Below, in pieces: positions 26,701 to 34,968 of a stretch of 60,145 nucleotides of DNA. Under the pieces are notes generated by a model that did no database searches, was not told where the DNA came from, and saw only the letters and a program-made list of their open reading frames with translations. Source of the stretch: Anaerostipes butyraticus (GTDB lineage: Bacteria > Bacillota > Clostridia > Lachnospirales > Lachnospiraceae); contig NZ_BLYI01000030.1 of assembly GCF_016586355.1 (NCBI RefSeq), positions 1 to 60,145 on the forward strand. Reading direction: 5' to 3'. The position numbers and the translations under genes are program-made. Positions within the stretch are counted from its first letter, which is position 1, and every line of letters begins with the position of its first letter.

Positions 26701-26906
26701 TGATTTTAGATGATAAAATTGACTTAGTCATCGATACGCCATCCCAGGGTGTCGGACGAAGCAAAGATGGATTCCTGATCCGCCGTTACGCGATCGAGAC
26801 AGGAGTGACATGTCTTACAAGTCTTGACACAGCGGATGCTCTGCTGACTAGTTTGGAAACAGGAAATAGAGATCAATTGACTGTTGTAGACATAGCGACA
26901 ATTTAG
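23706..26906 (+). CDS. carB: Carbamoyl-phosphate synthase large subunit
   Basis: 1066 residues, the normal size. Two homologous synthetase halves each hold an ATP-grasp domain: VLVIGSGPIVIGQAAEFDYA (start) and VMVLGSGPIRIGQGIEFDY (about 556), with matching RPAYTLGGSGGG and RPSYVLGGQGMQ loops. The C-terminal MGS-like allosteric domain (about 930-1066) includes LVIDTPSQGV. It makes carbamoyl phosphate with CarA. Only 20 bases separate it from glnA, so both probably share a transcript. Confidence 0.97.
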   Translation: MPKREDIKKVLVIGSGPIVIGQAAEFDYAGTQACRALQEEGVEVVLVNSNPATIMTDKDIADKVYIEPLTAPVIEKIIEKEKPDSILPTLGGQAALNLAMELCESGYLEKAGVELIGTSPDTIKKAEDRLEFQKTMEKIGEPIAAGQVVTTIEDGVKFAKEIGYPAVLRPAYTLGGSGGGIAHNQEELEAILENGLRLSRVGEVLVERYIGGWKEIEYEVMRDENGTCITICNMENIDPVGVHTGDSIVVAPSQTLGDKEYQMLRTSALNIITELNVHGGCNVQYALNPDSFEYCVIEVNPRVSRSSALASKATGYPIAKVTAKIAIGYTLDEIENAVTKKTYASFEPMLDYCVVKMPRLPFDKFIHAKRTLTTQMKATGEVMSIGTNFEGALMKAIRSLEQHVDSLIFGDYDKLTDEELLKELEKIDDLRIYVIAEAIRRGFDYDTIFNITKIDRWFLDKIAVLVEMEKKLKEADALDYDLLLEAKRLEFPDKVIGQLVGKTEREIKELRNEMNIHASYKIVDTCAAEFDAETPYFYSCYDGENEVEETSGKKKVMVLGSGPIRIGQGIEFDYCSVHSVWALSKEGYETIIVNNNPETVSTDFDVADKLYFEPLTAEDVESIVELEKPDGAVVQFGGQTAIKLTEALMKMGVPILGTSAENVDAAEDRELFDEILEECCIPRPKGTTVFTCEEALEAAHRLGYPVLVRPSYVLGGQGMQIAVSDEDITAFMEIINRYEQEHPILIDKYLVGKEVEVDAVCDGNDILIPGIMEHIERAGIHSGDSISVYPSINLSDKVKRVIAEYTRKLAKSLHVVGLINIQFIVANEEVYVIEVNPRSSRTVPYISKVTGIPIVALAAKVITGAKIRDLGYEPGLQPESEYYAVKKPVFSFEKLRGAEVSLGPEMKSTGECLGISKNYHEALYKAFLGAGVDLPKYKKMILTVKDSDKIDAVDIGRRFINLGYEIFSTKSTCRVLNEAGVPAKPINKLEEPSPNLLDLILDDKIDLVIDTPSQGVGRSKDGFLIRRYAIETGVTCLTSLDTADALLTSLETGNRDQLTVVDIATI

Positions 26907-26926
26907 CGAAAAAGAGGAGTGATGTT

Positions 26927-28255
26927 ATGGGTCGATATACCAAGCAGGATATCATAGATCTGGTGAGGGAAAATGATGTCCAGTTTATAAGACTGCAGTT
27001 TTCTGATTTGTTTGGCGCGATGAAAAATGTAGCGATTACAGCGCGCCAGCTGGAAAAGGCACTGGATAATAAATGCACATTTGATGGTTCTTCTGTAGAT
27101 GGATTTGTAAGGATCGAGGAATCAGATATGTATCTGTATCCGGATCTGGACAGTTTTCTGATCTTTCCGTGGAGTTCCGGAGGACGGGTTGCAAGGCTGA
27201 TCTGTGATGTTTACGGACAGGACGGCATGCCGTTTGAGGGAGATCCAAGGAATATTCTCAAGAGAGTGATGCGCGAATGCAAGAAGATGGGATATAAGTT
27301 CAATGTAGGTCCGGAATGCGAATTCTTCTTATTCCATACGGATGAAGAAGGACAGCCAACGACATTGAGTCATGAAAAAGCGGGATACTTTGATGTGGCG
27401 CCTCTGGATCTGGGAGAAAGCGCAAGAAGAGATATGATCCTGAATCTGGAGGAAATGGGATTTGAGATTGAAGCTTCCCATCACGAGGTTGCGCCGGCTC
27501 AGCACGAGATCGATTTTAAATATGATAATGCGCTTCGGACGGCCGATAACATCCTGACATTTAAATTCGTAGTAAAATATATTGCAAAAAGGCATGGACT
27601 GTATGCAAGTTTTATGCCGAAACCAATTACCGGTGTGGATGGATCCGGAATGCATCTGAATATGTCTTTATGGAAAGACGGAAAGAATATTTTTGCGGAT
27701 TCCAAAAACCATATCGGAGTCAGTGATGAGGCTTTCTATTTTATGGCAGGAGTTATGAAACATGCCAGGGAAATGAGCCTGATTACCAATCCGCTGGTGA
27801 ACTCTTATAAGCGGATCGTTCCGGGATACGAGGCGCCGGTAGACGTTACCTGGTCTCCGGCAAACCGAAGCCCGCTGATCCGTGTGCCTGCGGCGAGAGG
27901 AAGCGGAACCAGACTGGAATTTCGAAGTCCGGATCCGGCAGCCAATCCATATCTTGCCCTGGCGGTCAGCCTGGCGTCAGGTCTGGAAGGAATCCGCGGC
28001 AAACTGACCCCTGGAAAAGGTACATCCAAGAACCAGTATGAGATGGCGGAAGGAGAGAAAAAAGAGGCAGGAATCATGATGCTGCCAAGAGATTTAAAGG
28101 AGGCTTTGGATATTTTCGAGAACAGTGATTTTATCAGAAAAACACTGGGAAATCATATTTTTACGAAATATTATGAAGCAAAGAAGAAGGAATGGGAGTC
28201 TTACCAGAAATTCGTATCACAGTGGGAAATTGATGAGTATTTATATAAGATTTAG
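26927..28255 (+). CDS. glnA: Glutamine synthetase, type I
   Basis: 442 residues, the size of the GSI-alpha class that lacks the adenylylation insert. Motifs: FDGSSVDGF (Asp50-like latch), VGPECEFFLF (metal Glu), HHEVAPAQHEIDFKYDN, KPITGVDGSGMHLNMS and the NRSPLIRVPA loop. It makes glutamine from glutamate and ammonia. The order carA-carB-glnA places the glutamine maker beside its user. AGAGGAGTG precedes the ATG. The neighbouring ANTAR protein suggests control by antitermination. Confidence 0.96.
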   Translation: MGRYTKQDIIDLVRENDVQFIRLQFSDLFGAMKNVAITARQLEKALDNKCTFDGSSVDGFVRIEESDMYLYPDLDSFLIFPWSSGGRVARLICDVYGQDGMPFEGDPRNILKRVMRECKKMGYKFNVGPECEFFLFHTDEEGQPTTLSHEKAGYFDVAPLDLGESARRDMILNLEEMGFEIEASHHEVAPAQHEIDFKYDNALRTADNILTFKFVVKYIAKRHGLYASFMPKPITGVDGSGMHLNMSLWKDGKNIFADSKNHIGVSDEAFYFMAGVMKHAREMSLITNPLVNSYKRIVPGYEAPVDVTWSPANRSPLIRVPAARGSGTRLEFRSPDPAANPYLALAVSLASGLEGIRGKLTPGKGTSKNQYEMAEGEKKEAGIMMLPRDLKEALDIFENSDFIRKTLGNHIFTKYYEAKKKEWESYQKFVSQWEIDEYLYKI

Positions 28256-28290
28256 TCCCCACGATAAGCAGATGCGAGGAGGTGAGAAGT

Positions 28291-28842
28291 CTGGTTAGCG
28301 TCATCGTTTTGTTCCCAAAACAGGAAATCGCCAGAAATATAAGGAATCTGCTTGTGCGCAGCGGTTTTGAAGTCATCGGAGTCTGTGTGACTGCGGCGCA
28401 GGTAATTCAGCGGATGGAAGGAATGGAAGAAGGTATTGTTGTCTGTGGATATAAATACGCAGATATGGTGTATACTGAACTGAGAGAATATCTCCCTGAT
28501 GGAATTCAGATGGTGCTGATCGCTTCTCGGGCACATTTGGAGGAAGAGTGTGATATGGCCAACGTACACTATCTCTCCATGCCGTTAAAGGCTCACAGTC
28601 TGATCGAAACCATGAGAGAGATCGTCAGCAGTATTTCCAATAATCCGAAAAGGAAGAAACACAGGCCGAAAGAAAGGACCAGGGAAGAATTACAGCTGCT
28701 GGATGAAGTAAAAAGATTACTGATGGAGAATAACAGAATCAGCGAGGAAGAGGCGCACCGTTATATTCAGAAACGGAGTATGGACAGCGGTGTCAGCCTG
28801 ATCGAAATGGCAAAAATGATTAAAGAATCACTTACATACTAG
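28291..28842 (+). CDS. ANTAR-domain response regulator (NasT/AmiR-like)
   Basis: About 183 residues. An N-terminal receiver-like domain (VSVIVLFPKQEIARNI) has no classical DD pocket; a Gly/Cys replaces the phospho-acceptor region (IVVCGYKYAD). The C-terminal ANTAR RNA-binding three-helix domain (LLMENNRISEEEAHRYIQKR, then SMDSGVSLIEMAKMI) is clear. The start is unusual: AGGAGGTGA occupies 28277-28285 and covers the GTG at 28282, which leaves CTG at 28291 at ideal spacing. Clostridial glnA genes are often followed by such a gene. It probably antiterminates nitrogen genes. Confidence 0.85.
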   Translation: MVSVIVLFPKQEIARNIRNLLVRSGFEVIGVCVTAAQVIQRMEGMEEGIVVCGYKYADMVYTELREYLPDGIQMVLIASRAHLEEECDMANVHYLSMPLKAHSLIETMREIVSSISNNPKRKKHRPKERTREELQLLDEVKRLLMENNRISEEEAHRYIQKRSMDSGVSLIEMAKMIKESLTY

Positions 28843-28862
28843 ACTATTTTTAGGAGGAACTT

Positions 28863-30077
28863 ATGTTTAAAATCAATGACAATTATTTAAAACTTCCGGG
28901 AAGCTATTTGTTTTCCACAATCGCTAAGAAAGTAAATGAATATACTGCAGCGAATCCGGATAAGGATATCATCCGTCTTGGAATCGGTGATGTAACTCAG
29001 CCTCTGGCTCCGGCAATCATCGAGGCTCTTCATGGCGCAGTGGATGAGATGGCTCATGCGGAAACATTCCATGGATACGCTCCGGATCTCGGATATGAAT
29101 TCCTGCGCAGCGCGATTGCAAAAAATGATTATGCCGACAGAGGAGCAGACATCGCTGCAGATGAGATTTTCGTAAGCGATGGAGCAAAGTGTGATTCCGG
29201 CAATATTCAGGAAATTTTTGCACAGGATAATAAGATTGCCGTATGTGACCCGGTTTATCCGGTGTATGTTGACACGAACGTTATGGCTGGAAGAACAGGA
29301 ACATATGATCCGAAAACAGAAACATGGAGTGATGTAATCTACATGCCTTGTACGGCAGATAACGATTTCGCTCCGGATTTTCCGGATGAAGTACCGGATA
29401 TTATCTATCTGTGCTTCCCGAACAACCCGACAGGCTCCACGATCACAAAAGATCAGCTTCAGGGATGGGTGGATTATGCTAACAAGAATGGCGCTGTCAT
29501 CATTTACGACGCTGCTTATGAGGCATATATCTCTGAAGACAATGTAGCGCATACAATTTATGAATGTGAAGGCGCAAGAACCTGTGCCATTGAATTAAAG
29601 AGTTTCTCCAAGAACGCAGGATTTACAGGAGTGCGTCTTGGATATGCGGTTGTTCCAAAAGACCTGAAATGCGGAGATGTAAGACTTCATGATCTCTGGG
29701 CAAGACGTCACGGAACAAAATACAACGGAGCTCCTTATATTGTTCAGAGAGCCGGAGAGGCAGTTTACTCTGACGCTGGAAAGGAACAGTTAAAGAAACA
29801 GGTTGGATATTACATGAATAATGCGAAAGTAATCTTCGAAGGATTAAAAGACGCAGGCTATACGGTTTCCGGCGGAGTAAATGCACCATATATCTGGCTG
29901 AAGACTCCGGATCAGATGACATCATGGGAGTTCTTTGATTATCTTCTTGAAAATGCAAATGTAGTAGGTACTCCTGGATCAGGATTCGGACCAAGCGGAG
30001 AAGGATATTTCCGGCTTACAGCGTTTGGAAGCTATGAAAATACAGTAGCAGCAATGGAACGCATTAAGAATATGTAA
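28863..30077 (+). CDS. dapL: LL-diaminopimelate aminotransferase
   Basis: 404 residues, fold type I PLP enzyme. It starts FKINDNYLKLPGSYLF and has the PLP-Lys motif SFSKNAGFTGVRLGY, the NPTG signature FPNNPTGS and the C-terminal GSGFGPSGEGYFRLTAFG. DapL converts tetrahydrodipicolinate straight to LL-diaminopimelate, bypassing the succinyl or acetyl steps. With dapA and dapB at 52402-54055 it completes the aminotransferase route to lysine and peptidoglycan. TAGGAGG precedes the ATG, 20 bases after the ANTAR gene. Confidence 0.95.
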   Translation: MFKINDNYLKLPGSYLFSTIAKKVNEYTAANPDKDIIRLGIGDVTQPLAPAIIEALHGAVDEMAHAETFHGYAPDLGYEFLRSAIAKNDYADRGADIAADEIFVSDGAKCDSGNIQEIFAQDNKIAVCDPVYPVYVDTNVMAGRTGTYDPKTETWSDVIYMPCTADNDFAPDFPDEVPDIIYLCFPNNPTGSTITKDQLQGWVDYANKNGAVIIYDAAYEAYISEDNVAHTIYECEGARTCAIELKSFSKNAGFTGVRLGYAVVPKDLKCGDVRLHDLWARRHGTKYNGAPYIVQRAGEAVYSDAGKEQLKKQVGYYMNNAKVIFEGLKDAGYTVSGGVNAPYIWLKTPDQMTSWEFFDYLLENANVVGTPGSGFGPSGEGYFRLTAFGSYENTVAAMERIKNM

Positions 30078-30082
30078 AAAGA

Positions 30083-30118
30083 AAAAGACGTATCGGAAGA
30101 AAACTGGTACGTCTTTTC
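30083..30118 (+). terminator. Terminator after dapL
   Basis: AAAAGACGTA (30083-30092) pairs with TACGTCTTTT (30108-30117). It likely ends the carA-to-dapL transcript. Confidence 0.8.
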
Positions 30119-30225
30119 GCTTTCGGCAGAAATACAGGGTAGAAAAAATTAGATTTTTTATATACGAAAGCTGTCAGTATATGATAGAATATTAAAAAGT
30201 TTGAGGTGAAAAAGGAGACATATCT

Positions 30226-30939
30226 ATGAAAATGTTAAATCTGGAACAGGAATTACAGGCAAATGCTTATCCGGGAAGAGGAATCGTAATTGGAAAATCT
30301 CCGGATGGTACCAAAGCGGTAACTGCTTACTTCATCATGGGAAGAAGTGAAAACAGCAGAAACAGGATTTTCGCGGAAGAAGGGGAAGGAATCCGCACGC
30401 AGGCGTTTGATGAGTCAAAACTTACAGATCCAAGCCTGATCATTTATGCGCCGGTTCGTGTGCTTGGGAACAAGACCATTGTAACCAACGGAGATCAGAC
30501 AGATACTGTATATGATGGAATCAAGGAAGGACTTACGTTTGAACAGTCTTTAAGAAGCCGTGAGTTTGAACCGGATGGTCCGAATTATACACCGAGGATT
30601 TCCGGTATCATGCAGGTAGAAGACGGAACATTTCATTATGCAATGTCTATCTTAAAGAGCAATAATGGAAATCCGGACAGCTGCAATCGTTATACGTTCA
30701 CTTATGAGAATCCGGTTCCAGGAGAAGGACATTTTATTCATACTTATATGCACGACGGAGATCCTCTTCCAAGTTTTGAGGGAGAGCCAAAGCTGGTAGC
30801 GGTGGAAGATGATATTGATACATTTACAAAGACACTTTGGGAGAGCTTAAACGAAGACAACAAAGTTTCTTTGTTTGTTCGTTATATCGATATCGCAACC
30901 GGAACTTATGAAACAAGAATCGTCAACAAAAATCAGTAA
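30226..30939 (+). CDS. purO: IMP cyclohydrolase, PurO type
   Basis: 237 residues. YPGRGIVIGKSPDGTKAVTA near the start and YFIMGRSENSRNR match the PurO-like IMP cyclohydrolase family, an Ntn-hydrolase-fold enzyme first known in archaea. It closes FAICAR to IMP in the last step of purine synthesis. It lies 25 bases before a stand-alone AICAR formyltransferase, so the two genes replace the usual fused PurH. A strong AAAAAGGAG precedes the ATG. Confidence 0.88.
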   Translation: MKMLNLEQELQANAYPGRGIVIGKSPDGTKAVTAYFIMGRSENSRNRIFAEEGEGIRTQAFDESKLTDPSLIIYAPVRVLGNKTIVTNGDQTDTVYDGIKEGLTFEQSLRSREFEPDGPNYTPRISGIMQVEDGTFHYAMSILKSNNGNPDSCNRYTFTYENPVPGEGHFIHTYMHDGDPLPSFEGEPKLVAVEDDIDTFTKTLWESLNEDNKVSLFVRYIDIATGTYETRIVNKNQ

Positions 30940-30964
30940 TCAAAAGAAAAAGGAGAAAAGCGAA

Positions 30965-32143
30965 ATGAAAGAATTGGAATTAAAGTATGGCTGCAATCCG
31001 AATCAGAAACCTTCTAAGATCTGCATGGCAGACGGAAGCGATCTTCCGATCGAAGTGATCAATGGAAAACCGGGATATATTAACTTCCTGGATGCCTTCA
31101 ATGGATGGCAGCTGGTAAGAGAATTAAAGAAAGCAACAGGACTTCCTGCGGCAACTTCTTTTAAGCATGTTTCTCCTGCCGGAGCATCTGTAGGCAGACC
31201 AATGTCTGATACATTAAAAAAGATTTACTGGGTGGATGATATGGGAGATCTGTCTCCTCTGGCATGTGCTTATGCAAGAGCAAGAGGCGCAGACAGAATG
31301 TCTTCTTTCGGTGATTTTATCGCTCTTTCAGATGAATGTGACGCAGATACAGCAAGACTGATCAAACGAGAAGTTTCTGACGGAGTCATTGCTCCGGGAT
31401 ACAGCGAGGAAGCGCTGGAACTTTTAAAGCAGAAGAAAAAAGGAAATTATAATATCATCAAGATCGATCCGGATTATGAACCGGCTCCGTTAGAGCACAA
31501 AGAAGTATTTGGCGTTATGTTTGAACAGGGACGTCAGGAACTTCCAATTGACGATGCGCTTTTATCCAACATTGTAACGGAGAACAAAGACATTCCGGAA
31601 GAAGCCCTGACAGATATGAAAATTTCACTGATCGTGTTAAAATACACACAGTCTAATTCTGTATGCTTTGTAAAAGATGGCCAGGCAATTGGCATCGGTG
31701 CCGGACAGCAGTCCCGTGTACATTGTACAAGACTGGCAGGACAGAAAGCAGACAACTGGTGGTTAAGACAGTGTCCGAAAGTCATGGAACTTCCATTTAA
31801 AGATAAAATCCGCCGTGCAGACCGTGATAATGCCATTGATCTGTATATTGGAGACGAATATATGGATGTTCTGGCAGACGGAGCATGGGAAAATATTTTC
31901 ACAGAAAAACCGGAAGTATTTACAAAAGAAGAGAAGAGAGCATGGCTTGACAAGCTTACAGATGTAACACTGGGATCTGATGCGTTCTTCCCATTCTCAG
32001 ACAATATTGAGCGCGCTCATAAGAGCGGTGTAAAATACGTAGCACAGCCAGGCGGATCCGTACGAGATGACGCGGTAATTGACTGCTGCAACAAATATGG
32101 AATGGCAATGGCATTTACAGGAATCCGTCTTTTCCATCACTAG
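30965..32143 (+). CDS. AICAR formyltransferase (PurH C-terminal domain only)
   Basis: 392 residues. It corresponds to the transformylase half of PurH: LKYGCNPNQKPS (start), SFKHVSPAGASVG (catalytic Lys-His), LKYTQSNSVCFVKDGQAIG and GAGQQSRVHCTRLA, ending QPGGSVRDDAVIDCCNKYG. The N-terminal IMP cyclohydrolase (MGS-like) domain is absent. It transfers formyl from 10-formyl-THF to AICAR. The ATG at 30965 follows AAAGGAGAAAAGCGAA; an upstream in-frame extension lies inside the preceding gene. Confidence 0.93.
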   Translation: MKELELKYGCNPNQKPSKICMADGSDLPIEVINGKPGYINFLDAFNGWQLVRELKKATGLPAATSFKHVSPAGASVGRPMSDTLKKIYWVDDMGDLSPLACAYARARGADRMSSFGDFIALSDECDADTARLIKREVSDGVIAPGYSEEALELLKQKKKGNYNIIKIDPDYEPAPLEHKEVFGVMFEQGRQELPIDDALLSNIVTENKDIPEEALTDMKISLIVLKYTQSNSVCFVKDGQAIGIGAGQQSRVHCTRLAGQKADNWWLRQCPKVMELPFKDKIRRADRDNAIDLYIGDEYMDVLADGAWENIFTEKPEVFTKEEKRAWLDKLTDVTLGSDAFFPFSDNIERAHKSGVKYVAQPGGSVRDDAVIDCCNKYGMAMAFTGIRLFHH

Positions 32144-32200
32144 AGCCGGGATTTTGGTATAAAACAGGCAGAGATGTCTCTGGATAAAAAAGAAGGATGA

Positions 32201-32260
32201 AAAACAGTTCTCCGTTTAAAAAGATTGTGAATTCAGTCTGCGGAGAACTGTTTTTATTTT
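32201..32260 (+). terminator. Terminator after the purine pair
   Basis: AAAACAGTTCTCCG (32201-32214) pairs with CGGAGAACTGTTTTT (32241-32255), followed by T-rich sequence. Confidence 0.9.
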
Positions 32261-32338
32261 ATGGAGGATTGGGAAGACTATGAAAAGAGTTCTCGGGGAA
32301 CTAAAATTGTTAAATATGAATAAAAAGGAATGAATAAA

Positions 32339-32367
32339 TTGACAATGTTTATGAAATGTGCTAAATT
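32339..32367 (+). promoter_or_regulatory. Promoter of the NlpC/P60 gene
   Basis: TTGACA (32339-32344), 17 bases, TAAATT (32362-32367). The transcript would have an untranslated leader of about 130 bases before the ATG at 32503; no known riboswitch was recognised in it. Confidence 0.65.
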
Positions 32368-32502
32368 AGAAACAACATATTTGTAACAATTTGGTAATTC
32401 TGTCAAGAGACTATCGTTTACAGGCCGGAATTGGATGAAGGGGTTTTAGAAGAAGAGGATATGATAAACGGCAGCCTTAGTTTTTACATAAGGAGGCGTT
32501 TT

Positions 32503-33591
32503 ATGATCCGAAAGAAAATTCAGGCAGCGGCTGGTGCGGGAATGATTGCCTTTGGCATCTGGATGGAGTCCGCGGCAGCCCAGGGAGAGCAGTTTGCTTC
32601 GGCGGGAGTTGGCCGGGCGATTGAGAAGTATGTTGACCGTGTATCCGATTCTTCCAGGAAGAGCCAGCCTGCATATGTATCCTATGAAGGTTATGCGGCG
32701 GCAAGAGTGACCAGCCATCTTAACATCAGAAGTCAGCCGTCATCCGGAAGCAGGATTGTCGGTGAACTGAGAGACGGAGGCATAGGCAGGGTCACAGACA
32801 GGAAAGGCGGATGGACAAAGATCTGGTCGGGAACCGTAGAGGGATATGTGAATGACAAATATCTGATCTATGATGAAGACATCAGCGCATATGCGGAGAA
32901 GAAGAAGTATCCCAGGACAGCGGTTGTCACAGCAGAAGCCCTGAAAGTGAGGAAAGAACCGGATCTGAAGTCAGATGTGCTTGCTGTAGCGGAAAAGGGC
33001 ACCAGTTATGAGATTATGGACAGCAGGGAAGAAGACTGCTGGACAAAAGTAAAACTTCAGGATGGAAAGGGCTATGTATCCAAAGAACATATTAAGGTTG
33101 GATATGATTTCGATGAGGCCAGACCGATAGAAAAAGCGGAAGAGGAGGCATCATCCGGTGAAAAGAAAACCCGGACATCAAAGGCATCCGGGGAACAGAA
33201 GGTAAGTGTATCCGGGAAAACTCTTGGAAGTCAGATTGCAGCTTATGCTGTAAAATATGTAGGCAACCCATACGTATATGGAGGTTCCAGTCTGACCAGG
33301 GGAGCTGATTGTTCCGGCTTTGTAATGAGGGTATATGAACATTTTGGATATCATTTAAGTCACAGTTCTGCCGCGCAGGCGGGAGAAGGACGGGAAGTGG
33401 CGGTAAGTTCCATACAGCCGGGAGATCTGCTGTTTTACCGAAGCGGGGGACGAATCAGTCATGTGACAATGTATATCGGGAATGGAAAAGTTGTCCATGC
33501 CAGCAATTCTGCCCCATATCCAAAGGGCGGAATCAAGATTTCAAATGTCAGCTACCGTACGCCGTGCAGGGCGGTACGGATTATAAAGTAG
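32503..33591 (+). CDS. Secreted peptidoglycan endopeptidase, two SH3 and NlpC/P60
   Basis: 362 residues. A signal peptide (MIRKKIQAAAGAGMIAFG, cut near AAAQG) is followed by two bacterial SH3 domains (about 66-116, LNIRSQPSSGSRIVG; about 143-198, LKVRKEPDLKSDVLA) that bind the wall, a charged linker and a NlpC/P60 domain (about 240-360). The catalytic triad is visible: Cys270 in ADCSGF, His320 in SHVTMYIG and His332 in VVHAS. It should cut stem peptides during growth or separation. ATAAGGAGG before 32503 fixes the start; the frame extends further upstream without a ribosome site. Confidence 0.93.
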   Translation: MIRKKIQAAAGAGMIAFGIWMESAAAQGEQFASAGVGRAIEKYVDRVSDSSRKSQPAYVSYEGYAAARVTSHLNIRSQPSSGSRIVGELRDGGIGRVTDRKGGWTKIWSGTVEGYVNDKYLIYDEDISAYAEKKKYPRTAVVTAEALKVRKEPDLKSDVLAVAEKGTSYEIMDSREEDCWTKVKLQDGKGYVSKEHIKVGYDFDEARPIEKAEEEASSGEKKTRTSKASGEQKVSVSGKTLGSQIAAYAVKYVGNPYVYGGSSLTRGADCSGFVMRVYEHFGYHLSHSSAAQAGEGREVAVSSIQPGDLLFYRSGGRISHVTMYIGNGKVVHASNSAPYPKGGIKISNVSYRTPCRAVRIIK

Positions 33592-33616
33592 AGAGAGAAG
33601 ATTAAATTTATCATAC

Positions 33617-33664
33617 AAAAACAGGAGCGGCGAAATTTTTGATTTTGCCGCTCCTGTTTTTTTG
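33617..33664. terminator. Bidirectional terminator between NlpC/P60 and ychF
   Basis: ACAGGAGCGGC (33621-33631) pairs with GCCGCTCCTGT (33646-33656), flanked by A and T runs on both sides. Confidence 0.9.
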
Positions 33665-33718
33665 ATGCTGTCTTATTCGCTCTAAAGCAAAGGACATAGT
33701 TTTTTTATTTTCAAAAGT

Positions 33719-34816
33719 TTATACATTAAACCGGAATACAATAATATCTCCGTCTTTTACAACGTATTCTTTTCCTTCCTGGCGTACCAGACCTTTTTCT
33801 TTGCATGCGTGCATGCTTCCGTTTTCCATCAGATCATCATAGGATACGACCTCAGCGCAGATAAAACCGCGTTCAAAATCAGAATGGATCTTGCCGGCTG
33901 CCTGAGGAGCCTTGGTTCCTTTCTTGATGGTCCATGCGCGGGTTTCATCTTCTCCGGATGTAAGGAAACTGATCAGACCAAGAAGAGAGTAGCTGGCTGC
34001 GATCAGCTTTTCAAGTCCGGATTCCTTCAATCCGAGATCTTCCAGAAACTCTTTCTTTTCATCATCATCCAGTTCGGCAATCTCCTGCTCGATCTGCGCA
34101 CATACAACGAAAACCTTTGCGTCCACATCTTCTGCATATTTGCGGACAGCAGCGACATAGTCATTCTCCTGGCCGTCCTCTGCCAGTTCATCTTCATTGA
34201 CATTGGCAGCAAAAATGACAGGTTTTACGGTCAGAAGATTACAGGAATTTAAGATGAGCTGATCTTCTTCATCCTCCACGACAAATGTCTTGGCGAGTTT
34301 TCCGTCTTCCAGATGCGCTTTGACTTCCTTGAGAAATTCCACTTCATGGGCAAGGGCTTTGTCATTGCGGGCTCCTCTGGTAGATTTCGCGATCCGTCTG
34401 TCCAGAACTTCAATATCAGAGAAAATCAGTTCAAAGTTGATAGTTTCAATGTCACGCAGCGGGTTAACAGAACCATCTACATGGACAATATTGCTGTCAT
34501 CAAAACAGCGGACCACATGAACGATCGCGTCAACCTCACGAATATTGGCAAGGAACTGGTTGCCTAATCCTTCTCCTTTGGAAGCTCCTTTTACGAGACC
34601 GGCAATGTCAACAAATTCGATGGCAGCCGGAATGACCTTCTTGGAATGATACATCTCGGCAAGATGATCCACCCGGGAATCAGGAACGGCAACGATTCCT
34701 ACATTAGGATCGATGGTACAAAACGGATAGTTAGCTGATTCGGCGCCTGCCTTTGTCAGAGAATTAAATAATGTACTTTTTCCGACGTTTGGCAGCCCGA
34801 CAATACCTAATTTCAT
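33719..34816 (-). CDS. ychF: YchF/Ola1-type ATPase
   Basis: 365 residues. The Obg-family G domain starts [17 protein letters not shown] (P loop) with [20 protein letters not shown] (switch/G3). The specificity motif is [10 protein letters not shown] in place of NKxD, the feature that makes YchF prefer ATP. A coiled-coil insert and the C-terminal TGS domain (ending [14 protein letters not shown]) complete the protein. It binds ribosomes and is linked to stress responses. The ATG at 34816 has AGAAAGGAAATG ahead of it; a longer frame starts 11 codons earlier. Confidence 0.96.
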   Translation of the reverse strand: MKLGIVGLPNVGKSTLFNSLTKAGAESANYPFCTIDPNVGIVAVPDSRVDHLAEMYHSKKVIPAAIEFVDIAGLVKGASKGEGLGNQFLANIREVDAIVHVVRCFDDSNIVHVDGSVNPLRDIETINFELIFSDIEVLDRRIAKSTRGARNDKALAHEVEFLKEVKAHLEDGKLAKTFVVEDEEDQLILNSCNLLTVKPVIFAANVNEDELAEDGQENDYVAAVRKYAEDVDAKVFVVCAQIEQEIAELDDDEKKEFLEDLGLKESGLEKLIAASYSLLGLISFLTSGEDETRAWTIKKGTKAPQAAGKIHSDFERGFICAEVVSYDDLMENGSMHACKEKGLVRQEGKEYVVKDGDIIVFRFNV

Positions 34817-34894
34817 AATCATTTCCTTTCTTATTGTATAATTTTTCATTTAATAGTCTAACACAAGGAACTTGAAAAGGAAAGAGAAATAGGA

Positions 34895-34910
34895 TAAGAT
34901 ATGTATCTTA
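34895..34910. promoter_or_regulatory. Palindrome TAAGATA-TG-TATCTTA between ychF and lgt
   Basis: A perfect 7-bp inverted repeat with a 2-base centre, in the 152-base gap between divergent ychF and lgt. It has the size of a dimeric repressor site, but no regulator is known. Confidence 0.35.
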
Positions 34911-34968
34911 GGAAGTAAGGAGAAACAAAGCAGGGGATTTTGTATGCGCAAAAGAAAGGAAGAGATGT

